In this document: in pieces, positions 4,399 to 6,117 of the stretch
How the letters are laid out: every line of letters begins with the position of its first letter
Position numbering within the stretch: the first letter of the stretch is position 1
Source of the DNA: JAEZKC01 sp046538945
Lineage (GTDB): Bacteria; Fibrobacterota; Chitinivibrionia; Chitinivibrionales; Chitinispirillaceae
Assembly (NCBI GenBank): GCA_046538945.1
Contig: JBKHHW010000188.1
Coordinates: 1-6,117 of the forward strand
DNA: 6,117 nt
Direction: 5' to 3'
Program-made: the position numbers and the translations under genes
The notes under the pieces: model-generated
The model's input: the letters and a program-made list of their open reading frames with translations, nothing else
Databases searched by the model: none
What the model was told of the DNA's origin: nothing

Positions 4399-5445
4399 AT
4401 GAAGAGTTTTCCCGGGATAATCTTATTGTTTCTTTTCATTTCTCTCTCTGCTCAGAGTGTGAAGCGGGGAAGAAATGAAGGGACCATCAATATCCCGGCG
4501 ACCAACGTTCTGGGCCATGGTAACATTACTGTGAGTGGAGGGTTGAATGGCGGAATTCATATCGAGGGATATTCGGGATCAGCTGAAATGCGGACGGATA
4601 TCGGTGTTGCCGATTTCCTTCAGCTTTCCGCAACCAGTTGGTTTCCCAACCTTTCCCGGTTCGGTTACATTTCCTCCTGCCTCCAGGCCACCATTCCGGG
4701 AAACGATCGGCTCAGGTTTTTCGGTCTGTCAGCCCAGGGGCTCTTGTATCTCTCCATGGAGGGAGACACTGTAAATGGCGCGGCAGTTTCCGGAAAACCT
4801 GACTACAATTCTTTTGTGGTTCCTTCGGTTCTGCTTGATCTGGACTTTATTGCTCTTTTTAACACTGTCCCACTGAAGTTCTATTCGATGTTCAGCCTTG
4901 TGGACAGCCCGGAGCTGTTGCATCGCTATGATCAGATCTCCCTCAGAGCGGGGCTGGAGTGGAAGTTATACAGACACAGTTACTTTATTGACTGGGGATA
5001 CGGTCTTTTTAGTGAAAAAAGGCGGAATCATTTCGAAGGGGACAGAAGGTATGAACAGAAACTCATGTGGATCGAACCTGGTGGGAGAATGAGGTTTGGT
5101 GACCGGATTTCTGTTTTGGGATCCTTGAGGCTGCTTGTTTCAAGTCAGGTCAAGTCGGAAAACGGTTTGAATCCTGTCCTTTTCAGGGCATCGCTGGGAG
5201 TTCAGATCCCTTTGCTTTACAGAGAAACGAAAGCGGAGGCGGTCCGTACCCTGATTTTTATGGAACAGGAAAAGATGAGAAAAAAGGACATGGTATCCAA
5301 AACCATTGAGCAGAGAAAGACATTTGAAATGGATGTGGATCTTTTTGAAGAAGAGGAATCTTCCCGGATAAGTGAAGAGGAGATTTTAAAAAGAAGGGAA
5401 GAGATCGAAGCGAAAATGAGAGAAATTGAGGATTTGCTCCAGTAG
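4399..5445 (+). CDS. Exported beta-barrel-like outer membrane protein with C-terminal coiled-coil tail
   Basis: This is a 348-aa protein. Residues 1-19 look like a Sec signal peptide (MKSF, then a hydrophobic run, ending SLSAQ), with likely cleavage near 18-20. Residues about 28-275 alternate hydrophobic and polar residues with aromatic belts and glycine turns (for example LRFFGLSAQGLLYLSM, HSYFIDWGYGLFSE, FRASLGVQIPLLY), as in a membrane beta-barrel. Near the N-terminus is ATNVLGHGNITVSGGLNGG (34-52), whose core recurs in the next gene. Residues 276-348 are a highly charged, helical, probable coiled-coil tail (EQEKMRKKDMVSKTIEQRK, then an acidic DLFEEEESS, then EEILKRREEIEAKMREIEDL). Most barrels end at their last strand, so this tail, presumably periplasmic, is unusual and may contact a partner. 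The protein sits between the HTH regulator and the second barrel gene. No specific family is recognised; a transport, adhesion or anchoring role cannot be chosen from sequence. Confidence 0.87.
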   Translation: MKSFPGIILLFLFISLSAQSVKRGRNEGTINIPATNVLGHGNITVSGGLNGGIHIEGYSGSAEMRTDIGVADFLQLSATSWFPNLSRFGYISSCLQATIPGNDRLRFFGLSAQGLLYLSMEGDTVNGAAVSGKPDYNSFVVPSVLLDLDFIALFNTVPLKFYSMFSLVDSPELLHRYDQISLRAGLEWKLYRHSYFIDWGYGLFSEKRRNHFEGDRRYEQKLMWIEPGGRMRFGDRISVLGSLRLLVSSQVKSENGLNPVLFRASLGVQIPLLYRETKAEAVRTLIFMEQEKMRKKDMVSKTIEQRKTFEMDVDLFEEEESSRISEEEILKRREEIEAKMREIEDLLQ

Positions 5446-5453
5446 GTGTTCAT

Positions 5454-6117
5454 ATGAGATATGCTTTTTTTACAGTTCTGCTCCTTTTCTGCGCTTTCGG
5501 TTTGGAAGTTCAGGGCAAGGTGCTTCGGGACAGGGGTGAATCTTATCACTTGCTTACGGGAGCCAATACCAGCGGCTTTGGAAATATTTGGCTGAGCGGG
5601 AGTATGGTGGGGCATGTATGGGATGATGCGCCGGCAACTCTGGACAGTGTGGAAAGAGAGAGGAAGCGTTGGATTTCCAATGTGAGGGGATTTGCAGAAA
5701 CTCAACTGAATGTCGGTATATGGAAAGATGTCATGTTCACTCTTGAATCGCGCCTTTTGGGGTGGGGGTGGAAACCGGGATGGGTATCCGGTGCTTTGAA
5801 GTGGACCCCTTTTGACAACAAGGAACTCAGGCTTCACGGGGGTGCTTTTAGTCTGAAATATTCCCATTATTTTACAGAAGGACCGCCCACGATCGGTGGC
5901 TACAAAGGTTTCATGCCGGAAGGTTTCGTGGCTGAGGGAGGTATGGTTGAAAGCTGGGTCCTCTACGAGGCCGATATGCTCGCGAAGTATAGTCGTTTAC
6001 CGGTACGATTGATTTTCAATGCGGGACTGAGAGTTCCTCTGCAGAGAGTTTCCTGCTGGCAGACGCTGATCAATGCGGGTGTGGTTCTGAACGGTTATGA
6101 TTATGATTTCTTTCTCT
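5454..6117 (+). CDS. Second exported beta-barrel-like protein (C-terminus cut by window)
   Basis: ATG 5454 follows the previous stop by 8 nt, with AGGTG 5 nt upstream. The frame is open to the window edge, giving 221 codons. Residues 1-21 form a signal peptide (MRYAFFTVLLLFCAFGL, cleavage near EVQG). Mature residues show repeated amphipathic strands with Gly, Trp and Tyr (FTLESRLLGWGW, WVSGALKW, LRLHGGAFSLKYSHYF, LPVRLIFNAGLRVPL, NAGVVLNGYDYDFF), as in outer membrane barrels. GANTSGFGNIWLSGSMVG (36-53) aligns with ATNVLGHGNITVSGGLNG of the upstream protein, so the two are probably distant homologues. The segment between about 55 and 75 (WDDAPATLDSVERERKRW) is charged and may be an inserted turn. 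The gene is probably cotranscribed with the upstream barrel and HTH genes. I do not recognise a named family. Confidence 0.87.
   Translation, partial: MRYAFFTVLLLFCAFGLEVQGKVLRDRGESYHLLTGANTSGFGNIWLSGSMVGHVWDDAPATLDSVERERKRWISNVRGFAETQLNVGIWKDVMFTLESRLLGWGWKPGWVSGALKWTPFDNKELRLHGGAFSLKYSHYFTEGPPTIGGYKGFMPEGFVAEGGMVESWVLYEADMLAKYSRLPVRLIFNAGLRVPLQRVSCWQTLINAGVVLNGYDYDFFL

Noticed and set aside
5217..5867. 216-codon minus-strand ORF
   Set aside because: It is antisense to the end of one barrel gene and the start of the next, both of which have signal peptides, ribosome sites and strand patterns on the plus strand.

Overview
The window reads as chromosomal DNA of a Gram-negative bacterium of moderate GC content. 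The evidence is a heptose (LPS inner core) nucleotidyltransferase gene, two secreted beta-barrel-like proteins, AGGAGG-type ribosome binding sites and sigma70-type promoters. The phylum cannot be fixed from sequence alone. The mix of a TPR protein with a long acidic tail and paired barrel proteins fits the FCB/Fibrobacterota side of the tree, but that is only an impression. There is no integrase, transposase, phage gene or CRISPR array.

Layout. Minus strand, 1-2812: a two-gene unit. First comes a stand-alone rfaE2-type adenylyltransferase (2324-2812). It is followed 56 nt later by a large cytoplasmic protein (start at 2267, runs off the left edge, at least 755 codons). This protein has three TPRs and then a very acidic, low-complexity tail carrying nine copies of a 17-residue motif, consensus [VI][ST]GxD[IV]xxxLDxLFPxE. 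Minus strand, 3040-3384: a 114-aa protein with two helix-turn-helix segments and a lysine-rich, histone-H1-like C-terminal tail. Minus strand, 3703-3776: tRNA-Arg(ACG) with its own promoter and a strong intrinsic terminator.

Plus strand, 3946 to the right edge: a perfect-consensus sigma70 promoter (TTGACA, 16 nt, TATAAT), a leader of about 160 nt, then three tightly packed genes. These are a small MerR/excisionase-type HTH protein (4142-4393), an exported beta-barrel-like protein with a charged C-terminal coiled-coil tail (4399-5445), and a second exported barrel-like protein (from 5454, cut by the window end). The two barrel proteins share an N-terminal motif and are probably distant homologues or partners in the outer membrane. 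The HTH protein is likely their regulator.

The clearest candidates for something undescribed are the TPR plus LDxLF-motif array protein, which looks like a multivalent docking scaffold, and the MerR-like/barrel/barrel operon with its coiled-coil tail. No function for either is proven by the sequence. The two intergenic stretches (3385-3702 and 3777-4141) hold promoters, a terminator, the tRNA and one clear palindrome, but no convincing further gene.
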